Below, in pieces: positions 44,511-58,600 of a DNA stretch of 64,000 nucleotides. Under the pieces are notes generated by a model. The model was not told the origin of the DNA. It saw only the letters and a program-made list of their open reading frames with translations, and searched no databases. This stretch comes from Scleropages formosus (taxonomy: Eukaryota; Chordata; Actinopteri; Osteoglossiformes; Osteoglossidae): positions 4,055,501-4,119,500 of the forward strand of contig NC_041827.1 in assembly GCF_900964775.1 (NCBI RefSeq), written 5' to 3'. The position numbers and the translations under genes were made by a program. Positions within the stretch are counted from its first letter, which is position 1; every line of letters begins with the position of its first letter.

Positions 44511-45108
44511 CTTCTTGAAATGACTGAATTTTTGTTTCACCCCACAATGGAAGTTAAATCAACTTCACTGCATTTAGTTCGGCTGAACTTTTCATAAGAA
44601 AGTTTTGTTTTGTCTATAGCAAGAAAGCTCAGTTTTAGCATGTAAACTTAGGCAGCATAATCGGATGTAACTTTATAAAGAAAATAACATTTTTTAAAAC
44701 AGTCCAAAATACTGGACAGCATCATGCATGAAGGTAGGAATATGCTGTTTTTTTTTTTTTTTTTTTTTTTCCGACCCGTACTCACACTTCTGTTGAAACC
44801 CTTTTTCCATATTTCCTTTTTTTCCAAACTTAAATTCCACAAGCCAAGGTCATAAGACACGTCAGATAAAACGCTGACATAACAATTTCATGAGATAATA
44901 GTTTCAAACAATTCCATTAAGAGCGGGACGAAAAAAGGCGGGAAAGGGTGGAGCGGCTGCAGAGGTGTGTGTGTGTGAGTAAACAGTGTGAAAGGTGCCA
45001 GTCCAGCTGTCATTCTGAAGAAGCACAGCAAGGGAAAACGGAGCTCTCCGTGACGGACCTCCAGATAGCTGGAGCGCGCCGCGGTGCACAAGCCCGGACA
45101 CGTCATCA

Positions 45109-45125
45109 CATTGTACTTGTGGGAA
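45109..45125 (+). promoter_or_regulatory. Adjacent SOX-like and CSL sites
   Basis: CATTGT (45109-45114) and TGTGGGAA (45118-45125) only 3 bp apart, the last TGTGGGAA I found going right. Spacing differs from all other modules, so this may be chance. Confidence 0.3.
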
Positions 45126-45269
45126 CATGCGCGTGACATCCGTTGTACCGGTGTGTCAGAGTCGGATATAATAGGCTATAGCTAACCAGGACAAAAAAAA
45201 AGTCTCCCTAGGCTAAACACCTCAAATACCTATAAACACATAGCTAGGTAGAGCAGTACCTAGTACATA

Positions 45270-45546
45270 CGGTTCTGCTTCAAAGTATGTGAACCTTATA
45301 GGGATGGTCGCTATTCTTAATATTAAAAAAAACTGATAACTGATGGGCTTCACTTATTTTTACACCTTCACTACTTGTGTGTTTCTACTACACACACGAT
45401 TTCCTCTAAAGCGTCATATGGAATTGGTCATTACACACCTATTATGTCACGGGAGAAACACTGATTCTCATTAACTTTTTTGAAAAAACTAAGGCAACAA
45501 ATTAACAAATATCCAGGAAGTGTACTCAAACTTCTGACTGGTGCTG
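45270..45546. mobile_element. Diverged TA-flanked MITE
   Basis: Same family as 50263-50600: shared internal stretch GGAATTGGTCATTACACACC and TATTATGTCAC. Terminal repeats decayed; TA at both ends. Confidence 0.65.
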
Positions 45547-45637
45547 TAAAATGGTCTTACTTAAAAATTATTTACATCTGAGATCCTGATCAGAATGTAC
45601 CTCTCATAAATATGAGCAGGGTCTACCTAAGTAATTA

Positions 45638-45698
45638 CCAGATTATATACTAATTATATAACTATATTAGTATTACATAATTATATAATAATCTGGTA
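45638..45698. other. AT-rich inverted repeat
   Basis: ACCAGATTAT and ATAATCTGGT are perfect inverted arms around an AT-rich loop; possibly a hairpin or a decayed element. Confidence 0.4.
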
Positions 45699-45749
45699 AT
45701 ATACTATTAAGAGATCTAGCCAAGTAATTACTTTGGTTGGAGGCTAGAC

Positions 45750-48700
45750 TGTCATTGCCATGTGAGCCTGACCATACCTGTAGTAAAGCTTCAGGTGTAA
45801 CTCTCAGTCTCTGTGTGTGTGTGTGTGTCCTTCAGAGACAAAGAGCAATGGAACCAAGGGGGTAGTAAACCCATACCACACAATCTTTCCCAGGCTCCCA
45901 CCACAGGCTGTGGTGATGTGGGTTTCAGAGGAAACTGTGAAGTGTGCCTTTGACTCCTATCCATCCCAGTAAAACCCTGGTGAGACACAATGAGGACTAC
46001 ATGTTATAACCCTTCTTTCCCCCCCCCCCCCCTCCAGGCCTAGGTGCAGTGACAAGGCACAGTAACTCTGCACTTTGATGTTGTTGCCACACTCCCGTGC
46101 TCCCAGGTGACCACAGTGGGGGTGTCTGCAAAGCTACAGCTACTAAAGGAGTGTAGCGTTACATCGTAAAACCAGGTGCTCGAGTTGTGGCCGTCCAGCA
46201 TAGGAACACAATGAGTCTGAGCTCTTGGGCTTTTCCATGCCGATTATACCGGTCAGCTTTTATTTGGCAAAAGTTTTCTGAGATGTATGTCGCTTTGGAG
46301 AACAGCACCTGTTAAATGAATAAATGTAAAGATGAAAATACAAAATGTATCCAGAACTCTGTAACCCTAAACTTTGTAACATTCAAAATTGCAGTATAAA
46401 AATTACTTACATACAATAGTCATGTATGAAATTTTTCCTTAACTACAGTACTTCACTTCAGGTGTCAGTGCTGTATGTTTTAGGAATAGTGCTCATAAAA
46501 AAAGTCCTTCGAGAACATGTTACCTAATAAAAACAGTATTTTACTTTTAATCAGATCTGAACATTGATCAACACCTACTCACACTTTATTTTTCTTTGCA
46601 AGTTCTGTAATCAATCCATTTTTAGGGTTTGTCCCCCTTACAGAAATGACTTCCATTTTCTAGTTATATGTTCGCACTTCTTCACAGTATTTTTGTGGGC
46701 CCCTGTAACTTACATGCAGCTGCCTGCGCTCCCGTCCACACTATGGACACAGAACCCGGCCCAGCACAATGAGTTGCAGTCAAGAACAAAAATGGCCCGT
46801 GGGACATCTGCAGAGACATCAGGAGGACTGGCACATAAATCAGCTGTCCTATTCAGCATCGCAGGATATCACCGCTGCCAAACGCGGGCACACATGCTCA
46901 GAGGCAAAGGGCATGGGCTGTCTGTTGTGCCAACAGAAGGCATGGCATGGCTCTGTGGTCTAACCCCACAATGGAGAGCAGGGCATCACTCTCTGGCCCA
47001 TCCCCACAACAGAGGACAGGGCCTTATTTTTCCCACTCAGTTCACAAAGGTATTTTCCCCATTTTCTATCCAGGATTGGACTTACACATATCATGGTATG
47101 GAAATGCAAACAACATAACGAAAAGTCCTTCATTCATCATCGTTGAGTGGATATGCTGTACCTGAATTCATGGACTGATTAATATTTTTGTTTTAAAAAT
47201 TTAACTTACTGATTTCTGAAACTTGTATCAATATTTAAAGGAATACTTTAGGCTGTAATTCATTATACCACCTCTTGGTCAAAGGCTAGTTCACAAAAAT
47301 AAGTCACTGGTTACTTGCAAACTGTAAACAATCTTTAGAGCCAATTTTGAAGATAAGGTTTACAGCAGGCAAAGGCACTACATTCTTCATGAAACACACC
47401 ACTACATTATTGAACAGCATGTGCTGATGCGTCAAAGGAAATGCGAGCACATTCTCTATTGGATTACCCCTCTATTACTTTTGTTCACTTGACGTCTCCA
47501 GATGGTGAGGCAGAAGCACAATCCAAAGCGAGAGGACATACTGCAGTCCAAGGAGCGTCGTTCCTTCTCCTTTCAACAGACACTGAGGGGGGAGGGACAC
47601 CATGGCCGAGATCTACCTTCCAAACAAAGTCAAAGGTCAAAGCAAGGTGGAGGCATTGCAAGTGCTAATTGGACTGTGTGACAGCTGTGTTCTTTCATTC
47701 AAAATACCTTAAAAATGTGAACAGCTGACAATTTTTCTGGAGTAAAATTAACTCTGATTTACCATCTAGTCTATAGGCCAAACAGATAGTGGGATCCAGG
47801 CTCTACAATTTAAAAAAGCAGCTTTACAAGCAAATAGCTTATAAGAAGCAGTGGTAGGTTACACTGATCTGCAGCACTGTGTAAGAAACAAGGAACATAC
47901 AAGCTCATCCTGACCTCCTCCTCGCACCTTTGGTTCGACATCAAATGTACGTTGGATGCCACCTACAGGGATATGCGTGGAACTGTATTCAGCTCCAGCT
48001 GTTGCTTTTCCAGCCTCACTATGCTCCCAGTTGCTTGCTGGTCCTCAAACACAGTTAGGATGATGAGGACATAACTGTGAATGATTAAAACTACAGTTGA
48101 GGGGTATTTTTCCATTGGTTCTGGTAAAGTGAAGTCAGTCCTAAAACTGCAGCCTTTGTGGGATTTCAAAGCAACTCAGCAACTGGTTGTTTCATTGAAG
48201 CAATCATCTTAAACAATCCCTATAAAATACATAAAAGAATCAACAGAAATAAATGGATATCCAAGACTGCATGTAACTCACAATTTACAATATAATTCTA
48301 TTTACTGAGGCACATCCTTAAAACACATCACTGCTCAAAAAATTAAACTGATTCAAACTGAGTTTCAAACTACTTTTTCCATTTACACTGATGTACAATC
48401 ATATTTATTGTGCAGGAGATGGTATTTCCACTTTATCAATCCCTATTTTCCAATTCACTAGCAGTGTACAGTCATGTTTACCACTAGTACTGCAATCCAT
48501 TAACAGCTGAGAACCATCAATGCTGGTGAAAAAACTACTGTCAAACTCCAGAAATCACCACAATGCCACACTATAAACTAACTTGTTCCTAAAATATACA
48601 GGCCGACACACCCACACTGAAGGAAATTACTTTGTTCTCATATTAAAATAAAAAGGGAAAATGTTTTCATTGACAGTTTACAAGTTTAGTACTTAAACAT

Positions 48701-48778
48701 GAATTAGATTGTGCATCTCAACCTTAAAGGACACATGGGAGACACTAGACACCAGAATGAAGCTATTACATTCATCAG
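45750..48778. other. Intergenic, no gene recognised
   Basis: Includes a C-rich run near 46020, an L2/SINE tail remnant at about 46270-46330, and an open frame at 46564-47118 without any recognisable domain or codon pattern. Nothing else identified. Confidence 0.4.
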
Positions 48779-48780
48779 TA

Positions 48781-49051
48781 CAGTAGTCCCCCCTAATTCG
48801 CGGTTTGTTACCTGTCGTCAACCGTGGTGCGGAAATATTAAATGGAAAAATTCCAGGAATAAATTTATCAGTTTTAAATTGCGCGCCATTCTGATCAGTG
48901 TGATGAAATCTCGCGCTATGCTCAGGACGTGAATCATCCCTTTGTCCAGTGTATCCACGCTGTATACGCTACCTGTCCATTAGTCAGTAGTGTTTCGGTT
49001 ATCAAATTGACTGTCGTGGCATTGAAGAAGAGAAGAGAGAGAGGAGAAGAG

Positions 49052-49084
<33 letters not shown>

Positions 49085-49250
49085 AGTACTTATGAGGACC
49101 TGGGCACTGGTCTTTAGTTTTTTTTTTTCCTTCTTCTGTGTAGGAAAAACATAGTACCAAACCCTATATATACTATCTGTGGTTTCAGGCATCTGCTGGG
49201 GGTCTTGAAACATATCCCCTAGATAATCAGCATAATATCTGGACATCAGC
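48781..49250 (+). mobile_element. Pogo/Tigger-type DNA transposon remnant
   Basis: Starts TACAGTAGTCCCCCCTAATT with TA as likely target site, then AACCGTGGTGCGGAAATATT and ATTGCGCGCCATTCTG, which resemble mammalian Tigger termini as I remember them. The 3' side retains GTGGTTTCAGGCATCTGCTG and CATATCCCC. A poly-A run (about 49051-49083) sits inside; no transposase is left. Right end decayed. Confidence 0.65.
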
Positions 49251-49641
49251 ATAATACTTGAGTAACAGAAAGAGGAACAAAAATTTCCCCTCATGTGTTG
49301 CAGTTAAAAATTTAATGATTTAAATGTTAAATCATAAACTTGCAATGCAACTGACTGCCAAAGGAAATTTCTCTAGGTTTTGGGGTTGGTGAGAGCCTGG
49401 CGTTGTAGCAGGCATGGTAGAGCTGGGCTGAGCAGCGGACTATGTCGGCTCGCAAACAGTTCCAATTAAGCTGCAGCAGCTTTTCGTAGCTGGGTTACAA
49501 CTACCAGATACATTCAGTCACGTTCAGCAGGACAGATTGAGGCTAAGAGGGGAGGGACGGTCAAAGAGGACGGTCCATCAGTGCTATCATTCTGGAAGGA
49601 TGGCGTGCATAGTTGTTTTAGGGCAGGCAGGCAGTCTCCTT

Positions 49642-52600
49642 TCAGCACATGTAAGGGTACTTCCATTCTCTCAGTGGGATGTGGGTCTCTTTGACAACCT
49701 GTGGAGAAGTCCATCGGAGGACATAGTGGGGGCCACCAGGTTTGTCGTTGGTGCCTGAATGGAAGAAGGATGTGGGCAGGTGTATAAAACAGAAGTTTAA
49801 AGCATCAGTTCTGAGATTCTGCAAAATATGAACAATAAAGTGAAGAGGACAGCTGGACTGAAAACTAAGTTTACAGATGCTTCTGTAAAATCGGAATCAT
49901 GTCAAGAGATCAAAGTATGCAAGATACAAAAATGAGGAATCAGATCCCCAAAATGATGAACTTTGAAACATGCTCACCTGAAGCTCTAGAGCCACCAAAT
50001 GGCTGCTGAGCTACAATGGACCCAGTAGATTTGTCGTTGACGTAGTAATTTCCTGCTGCATTCCTTAAGACCTTTGCAGCTTCATCCAAAACGTTTCTGA
50101 AATGAAAAAGTGAAAGGTTTAGAGCTGTTCTTTGTTGCAAGACTTGTTCTCCATCTAGCAGCAAAACCTGACATATTTAATAACCACAAAAACATAAAAT
50201 ACGGTCAACACAAGCCTTAATATGCATGGCTGCAAAATAAAAATCCTTATCCTTCACATGTACAGTGCTGCTTCAACATATGTGAACCTTATAAGGATGT
50301 CATTATTCTTGTACAAAATATTAAAAAATAAACGTATACAAATATTAAATGTGTAAAATGAATAAATGACTGATTTATACCCCTGATTCTACTTACCTAC
50401 TTGGTTTAACCAGTGCAACTTGGGGCTCACTTATTTTTGCAACAGCACTACTTGCATTTCTGCTACACACATGATTTCCTCTAAAGCATCACATGGAATT
50501 GGTCATTACACACCTATTATGTCACATAAGAAACACTGATTCTCATCTTTGCGGTAAAACTAAGGCACACAAGGAGTTCCCACTCTTTCAAGTAGCACTG
50601 TATACTTTATTTCAGCATCTCATAAAGAACTTGTCAGCAGCAAAGGATGATGTCATTGTCACGTACTTGTCACGAGCAAAGACGGCTCCAGTCAGGGCAT
50701 AGGGAGAAGTGTTATCAATTAACCTCAACACGTCCGTGTACTGGTTTTCTGGGTAAACATAGACAGTCAGAACAGGACCAAAGATTTCCTGTGGAGACAA
50801 AGTTTGTACTGAATGTAAATTGCATTGCTCATTCAAATAAATAAATAAAAAAAAAAAAAAAAAAAAAAAAAGACCAGTAGACCAAGCCGGAAACATGCAA
50901 CACAAATATACTTGACTCAAAGGCAAATTAAAAAGCGCACATAAAAGCGACACAGCAGGTATAGGTAATGTGACCTACTAGACTACCAGCCGAAGCTAAT
51001 GGACAACCTAAAAGTACATAAGAAAGTGCAACAAATTGCAGACAGTACATTTTGCCCCATCAGCCCACTGGCCACACAAATTTCCCTGTGGCTCCACACA
51101 CAGCTAGGCTGGGTAGGCTCCACATCAACAGCTCAAACAGAGGCTCAGCCAGGCTTTAGCTAAAAAAAACACAGTAGATCATTCTCAAGTGGCAATTTAG
51201 ACTCTGCTCTCCAGGATCATCTGTGCTCAACGGCTGGGATAATCCTCCAGCATCAGACTGCTCGCTGAACGCATGACTACTGTGGCAGAAACCCAGGACT
51301 GCTCACTCATTCACAAAGCCAAGCACTGTTTAAAGACACCATGTCAGGCACTGCTGAGCAGTAGAACCTATGGCTGGCTACGCAGCATTTTGTTTTTGGT
51401 ATTCAGCAAATATGGAAAACTACATTCTATACCTTTTGCCCTCATGGAAATCTCAAAACAGCTAAGCGATGTGGACCCAGCAGTGCAGGATTAGTACACG
51501 TTCACAAGCATATGACTTCAACCTGGTGTTCTTCAGAGGGTGTGGGCTTCCACTGCTCCCCTACCTCATTCATAATGGGGTCCTGAGGATCCTTGGTCTC
51601 AATGATGGTGGGCTCCACAAAGTACCCTTTTTTGTCGTCGCAGTTCCCTCCGGCGATGACTGTCAGTTTTGGAGATGACCTGGCATGATCAAGCCACTTC
51701 TTGATACGACCGAAGGACTGGGAAGATAAAAGCATGGGGAAAGTGTTTAAAAACAAAATTAAAATGCATTTTGTTAATACAAAGGAGAAAAAACTAAATG
51801 AAAATCTCCATTCCATATGAGCAGGTTAATTGTACACGCAAGGAACTGATTCTTCACAGAACACCTTCAACTACAGACACACCGAAATGTTACCTTAAGC
51901 AATTATACCAGAACAGCACTACACACATATTCAATTTAATACATTTAAGCATCAGAATACATTAAAGACTGCAAAAGACATGAGATTCATGGATTGCAGG
52001 ATGGTGGCACATACTTTGTCATCTATGACTGCAGAGAAGAAGGTGCCGAAATCCTCCACGGGCTACAGAGAACACAGCAAGACAGAATTAAAGAAAAAGG
52101 AGTTTACAAAACAGCGAAGACATGGAGAAACCTCTCATTTAGGTGAGAGCCTGGCTGTCAGACAGAATCCCCAAATGTGTGACTCACATCGCCCACTTTG
52201 ATGTGCTTCTGGACAGCGAGGAGCTCTTTCTTAATCTGGGGCCATAGAGAGTCTGGCACGTACATCCTGGAGCAGGCCGAGCATTTCTGCCCACCGTACT
52301 CAAACGCCGAGCGGATCGTTCCCATCGCCACGCTCTGCACATCCGCAGACTTGTGCACAAAGTGGAAGTTCTTACCGCCACACTCTGAAAGGCATCACAC
52401 ATACTAGAGCAATTACACGAAAAATATGCCTGTGTAAAACAACTGATTATCATAAACACATAAGGAATCTTCTTCTCTGACTGATAACACAGGATACGGA
52501 TGAAAATAGAATGAAAAGAAGGGTACTTAAGAGAAACAAAGGCTGCCACAAAGAATCCTTAAAATGAATGCTAACGCATGCAAAAAACTGCAAGAAGTTT

Positions 52601-55600
52601 GACAATAACCCTGCCAATACGTGAATTTAAAGAATCAGAATCCAATGGAGGAAGTATTAAAAATTGCAAGAGCATATTGCAAACAAAGAAAAACTGCATG
52701 AGGAAAGAGGAATGAAAGTTGTGCACTGATGCAAAATGACTACAAGAGATGGACACTTAACAGGACAGTAGCTACAATTAAGGCCTTGCACCACTAAATC
52801 AAAACCTGTGACCAAGTCCTCCATAAAACAATTGACAAAAAAACCATTATCCAAGAAATACAAAGCGATCTTAACAGGTGGTATACATTATGGTAAATAC
52901 ACTCTCATCATGTCTTCATATTCAAAGTTCAGGGATGGGGGTCTTGGAACATATCCAGAAGGGAACGTTAATTCTTCCCAGCACTCGCCTCCTGCCACCC
53001 GAGGAAAGTTCCGGTAACGATCCAGATTTTCAGCCACCTGTTTCCACAGCCGCTTGAAAGTCCTGGTTAGGAACAAAATGTTGATCAATTCTTCTGGGGG
53101 AAGAATTGCCAGTTTGGGAAGAAGAGATCATGGATTCATAGAAGAAATTTCACCACGAATCAGGGAAGAACACAGTGTCATGCTATTATACTGGAGATTA
53201 TTTTCACAATGCATTTTGAAGGTCTTTATTAAAAGGAAAAAAAAAAAAGCTATAGGCAGTGTCATACAGACAGAATAACACAGCAGTACACATGGATAGT
53301 ACACAGTACACACACACAGCCTGACACAAATACTTACGGCACGCTGCCGGTGAAGTTGATGCCTGCCAGATGCTCGGAGGCCGTGATGGTGTCGCCAAAG
53401 ACAGGCCCGTCGGCTGGCAAAAACTGGATGATGTTGGGAGGCAGGCCAGACTCCCTCAGGATCTTGTAGACAGCGTAGCTAGCAGACATGGCAGTGTCGC
53501 TGGGTTTCCATAGCACCACATTACCCTGATAAGAGCAGCACACGGGTCAGTCGCTATATTTGAATGTTTTCCATTTCAGTACCTTTTCAGAACCTCTCTC
53601 TGAAACCTGCCATCAGCGCTGGGGTCCCAGCCAGGTTTCCTCCAATCGCCGTGAAGTTAAATGGGGCAACAGCAGCCACAAAGCCCTGAAGTAAGATGCA
53701 AAAGTTATAGCAAACAACTAAGGAATTAGAATCATCCAACACTAGAGCCTTGAATTAGACATGAGGCGTTTCACTTCTGTATGCTGTTAACCTCAAAAAC
53801 AATACAGTATAGCCGTGACTATCTGGCCTAAACAGCATCACCAGTAGACTGAAGAGTCACCTACTGAAGACAAAACCATAGGCACTCTGTCACCAACAGA
53901 GATCTTTATTACTGTCTTATGCTTATATATCACTTAGCTTGGCCTTTAATAGCTCTTTCCAGCTTTATGCAAACAAGACACAGTAAGTACTGAAGGACAA
54001 GGGTTATGGTGTAGAAAGTGTAATAACACCTGTATGGAGAAGCATGCTGTGACTTGTAGGGGGTGCTCACCTCCAGGCCACGGTACAGCATGGTGTTGGT
54101 ACTGCCCTCAACACTGAGAGGCTGCTGGTGCTGTAGCTCGATGGCGTGCTTGGCGTTAAAGCGGAAAAAGTCGATCAGCTCGGCAGCTGCGTCGATCTCC
54201 GCCTGCACCACCGTCTTGCCCTGTAACATGTCACATAAGGTCAGTGAAGACACAGATTAGAGTCTGTCAGCTGCGAAGCAAACAGGTCCTGATCCCATTA
54301 TTATCCCAGCAGTAGGGACATGGCCTTCTTGGAGACAGACAGCAGCGAGCCACAGGGAAAAACTGGTGATACTGTTACGATGATGATGCTCGACATGAGT
54401 TTCCAGGTGTATTTTGCCCAGCGTCGACCTGGTCTCGAGAACAACTGCACAAGCAGCTTGTGTCTCACTGTACCTGGCCAACCATTGTCTTGGCAAGCAC
54501 CTCCGCCCTCTTGGGCCCGCTGATGATGTCAGCGGCCTTGAACAGGATCTGTGCTCGGTCTTGTACAGGCTTCAGGTCCCACTCCCGGCGGGCTGCTACT
54601 GATGCCTGAATTGCTCTGTTTATGAGGTCCTGTTGTAGAAAAGTGCATGAGAGTGGCTTTAGAACTCACACTAAGTACATCTTCACAAAGGTCTTCTCAT
54701 GGAGAAGGAGTCTAATGCTAAAATTTTAGGGTCAAACTACCATTTATTGTACATAAACATTTTAGCCTGCAAAATGTTGGCACAACCAAAGTCATCTTTA
54801 TAACACAAACAAAATTAAATCTAATCAGAGAAGTTGCCCCAGTAAACCTAAAATTACAACTCATTACTGAAGCTTTTCCACAGGAGAGGAACTTCTTAGA
54901 GACAACATTATGTACATGCAATTAACACTTCTCTGAAACGGCTGTCTTGACAACACAGGTCCTGTCATTCATTTGCTTTCAAATGACCTTACCTTGTCAG
55001 CATAGCAAAACTTGGCCACTTTGTGAGAGTGGTTGAAGGGCTGAAAGACAATTTCTGATGTGAATTCTTGGGAAAACAAAATGCACAGAAAATGTAGTAC
55101 AAACTGGCATAATTAGTGTCTACAGCTGCCTTCTCTTTCTGTGTTGCCATGAAGACTGCACATACTGTGTTAGAAAGATTTTATTTATACATGACTTACT
55201 GACTCTACCACAAGCTCTGCAGGAGGGCATTAGGTCATCATATTAACCAGTTAACCTTGATCAGAGGCTGGTGACTGAGTTCACTCACCGACAGCTGATA
55301 TCTGATGTCTTTGGTCCACACATGGTCATCTCCAACCACACAGGGAATTTCCTCTGTCTTCCCCTTCAGCTCCTGCAAGGCCTGTCAAGCACATGTGGAC
55401 ATGAGGACACAAACAGAACTCAAAGAAACACAAACTGGTGACCTAGAGGCTGCTGGTTCCAAGCCTAGGATGCCCTGCAGTATCTTTGAGCAAAATCCTA
55501 AATGGTAAGATGCTCCAGTAAGACATCCAGCTCAATAAATGGTTGGAATTTAAGGCTCTTTGGACTAAAGGACACACTGCACACCAAAATCACAATACAC

Positions 55601-58600
55601 GACAGCTCCGAACCAGGAGAATTTTAAGAGCATATTGTTATGTCCAGATTAATGCAGTTAGTATGACGCCTTTCAGAAACATATGAGAACAAACTCCTCC
55701 CTTCCCCCCACAATGATCCTCATGTCCAAACTAGGAGAAATTACACCCCACAAGTATTTAGCAAATACAGTTGTATGAAATAATGTAATTTTTGTCTTTT
55801 TGGAGACACGACTGTGGTCAGTGCTGGACATTCAGCGAGACTACGTATAGATGTACCTTTAGAAGCTGCGCCCTCTCCGGACTCCCTTCTTTAAATTCCA
55901 GGATGGATTCATTTTTCACTTCCACAGCAGCACAGGATGAAGTCCTCAAACTGTAGAAAGCAGACAAACTCATTCATCAACCCCAGTATTTACAGAATAC
56001 ATAAAAATTCTCCAGAACCCTGCAGTTCTAATAAATCTGTGTTTAATAAAGCTATAGTTCTTATATGTAAATGATAATTACTTAGCATAGTAACAGACAC
56101 ACATTTCTAGAAAATGAGCAAAAGGGAGCCATTCAGCCCATCTTGTTTGCTTGGATTAACCACAATTTAAGTAATTCTAACATCATGGGGGGGCTGGGCC
56201 AGACGTCCCATTCAGCCAGGGAAAGTGCACGCGCAATACATCACTTCTCCTTCCCAGTGTAGCGATCGCCGCATGGCCACTGTCTGGCTTGCCAGGCAGG
56301 AGGTCGCTGCAAATGGCCTCTCCTACACACTATTGCATCCATAGCAACACATTCTCATCAGTCTCCCTCCTCCCGGCCCACCCCCCCCTTTTCAGAGAGC
56401 TTGCTATGTTCTGTCGCAACCGAGTGTCCGGCAGGTAGATTTGACACGAGAAGTCACAGTTCCAATCCTGCATACAGATGGTCCAGGTGTAAGGGTCATC
56501 CGATGTTGACCCTGGAGACGACAACATCATTGAAAATAACCTGAATGAATCTGACGTCAGTTACACAACTGGGCCGTTTACTTCCTCCTCCCAAAACACA
56601 CCCATAGTCCCCTTTGTAAATAACCAGTCTCCATTAAAACGTTTGAACATTTTATTTTGGTTTTCCATTATCAACTGAATATGTCCTCAGGCCACTTTAT
56701 ACACTTCTCCATAAATCCCGATTAAAATAAGTGCTTATACAATCTTCGAAAATCATAGCTTCTGTAACCATACTGTAGCCAAAAAAAGAAAAAAAAAGAC
56801 AACCTGTAGCTCAGCTCTGGGTCTTTGGACCAAATCACAGCAGCATTTCAATTGCTGCAGCTCCATTCTCAGCTTCACGCCAAGCTACCTGAATACCTCC
56901 TGCTCGTTTGGCTGCAGCGTCAGCCCAGCTGCTCTTTGGCACAAGAGCACACAAGTCAGCAAAAACTGGCCACTCGAGTTAACCATACACCAGCAGAGAT
57001 GGTGTACATTATAACAGATGTTTCGCTTTTTAAATTGTATAACAGGCAGTAAATATGCTTAAAAGCTGGCACCTTGATTGCCTATGAGCACAGGGAGAGT
57101 AAATTATGGTAAAGCTCATTAGAAATTTGACCAAAACCAAGAACTCTGGATTCATTGCACAATTTTAGAACAAGCAAAGACAGTAAGGTCAAAGCCATGA
57201 AACTTAGCTGTAAGTTGTCCAAGGGCTAAAATATTTCAAAAGCACCATATTAGTTTTTCTTTTCCCCCCATTAAGTGTTTTGATAAACAAGTAGAAATTG
57301 TGAATTTCTCCAGCCTGCTTAATCCTGTACTGACATTTAGGAAGGGTTCATTATACATTAACAACATTTCTCTGACACACTGCAGCGTGTGAAGGAGACA
57401 GCTGCACAGACTGCTTCTCTGGCCCTTTCAACCCTGCTCTTCACAGGCCACGGTTCTGTGCGTTTCAAATAATTATTGAGCAAATAACCATGTGAACGAT
57501 AAGCACCTCACATAGTAATTTCAGTGAAACAATTAAACTGTGAAAAAGTGCCACACTCACAATCTTTGCAGCTGGAGGCTATGGGCTTTTTAGGATACTG
57601 AAACATGGCTGCTCCCTGTCACAAACACAGCACTTACCTGTCAACAGAGCTGACTTTCACTTTAAGATATTTCATAAAATGGCCAAATTATATTTTGCAT
57701 AATATCAACACGTTTTTTTACATGACAGAAATGAATACAGATTACAGTGCACTTCATTCAGCAATGATACAAAAATAAAACATGGGGACACTGGTAGCAT
57801 GGTGGTTAAGGATGCTATTTTTGGACCCAAAGGTCACAGGTTTGAATCCCACCTCCAGATCTATCACCCTCAAGCAATGTACTTACCCTATATTGATCCA
57901 GTAAAATTACTCAGCTGTACAAATGGGTAAATAATTGAGTACCTTAAACACTAAGATGCTTTGGGAAAAAAACATGAGCTAAATGAATAAATGGTAAAGG
58001 CAGAATAAATCGGTTCAGTGTAATTGAGAGTATAACATATCCAACAGCACCGAGTTCAAATGACGAAACATTTAGAGAATCAAGTCCATGACTGTCACGT
58101 TGAACTTCTCCGGAACGCAGTGCTGTGGACGGCACGTTGTGGAAAGAACACGCTTGCAGAGTTACGCCGAGTCAGACTTACATTGATTGAATGTGCAATA
58201 CAACTACATGAACATATTGCACCAATTTATGTATTTAACACTTTTTGCCAGAGTAAGCAACATTGTTAAGCTACCTATACAGCTGGGTAACTTTTACTGG
58301 AGCAATTTAGGGCAAGTACCTTGTTCAAGGGTACCACAGCTGGAGGTGGGATTTGAACCAGTGACCTCTGATTGCAAAGACAGCAGCTCTAACTTATGGT
58401 ACCAAGTGTCCAGCGATAAGCTTTCTGCACCTGGTATCCCCAGGTTTCCCACCTGAGTATAGCCAGGCCAAACAATGCTTAGCACCTGAGATCTCACACC
58501 ATCAGCAGTGTTCAGGGTGGTGGAGTAGCCTGAAGCGCAATCACCGGGTGTCAGTGTTGATGTCAGTGCCAGTAGCAGTTTGACTGTATGTGGGGTTGAG

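Noticed and set aside
46564-47118. 184-codon plus-strand open frame
   Set aside because: Amino-acid composition looks random, with no domain, promoter or flanking exon.
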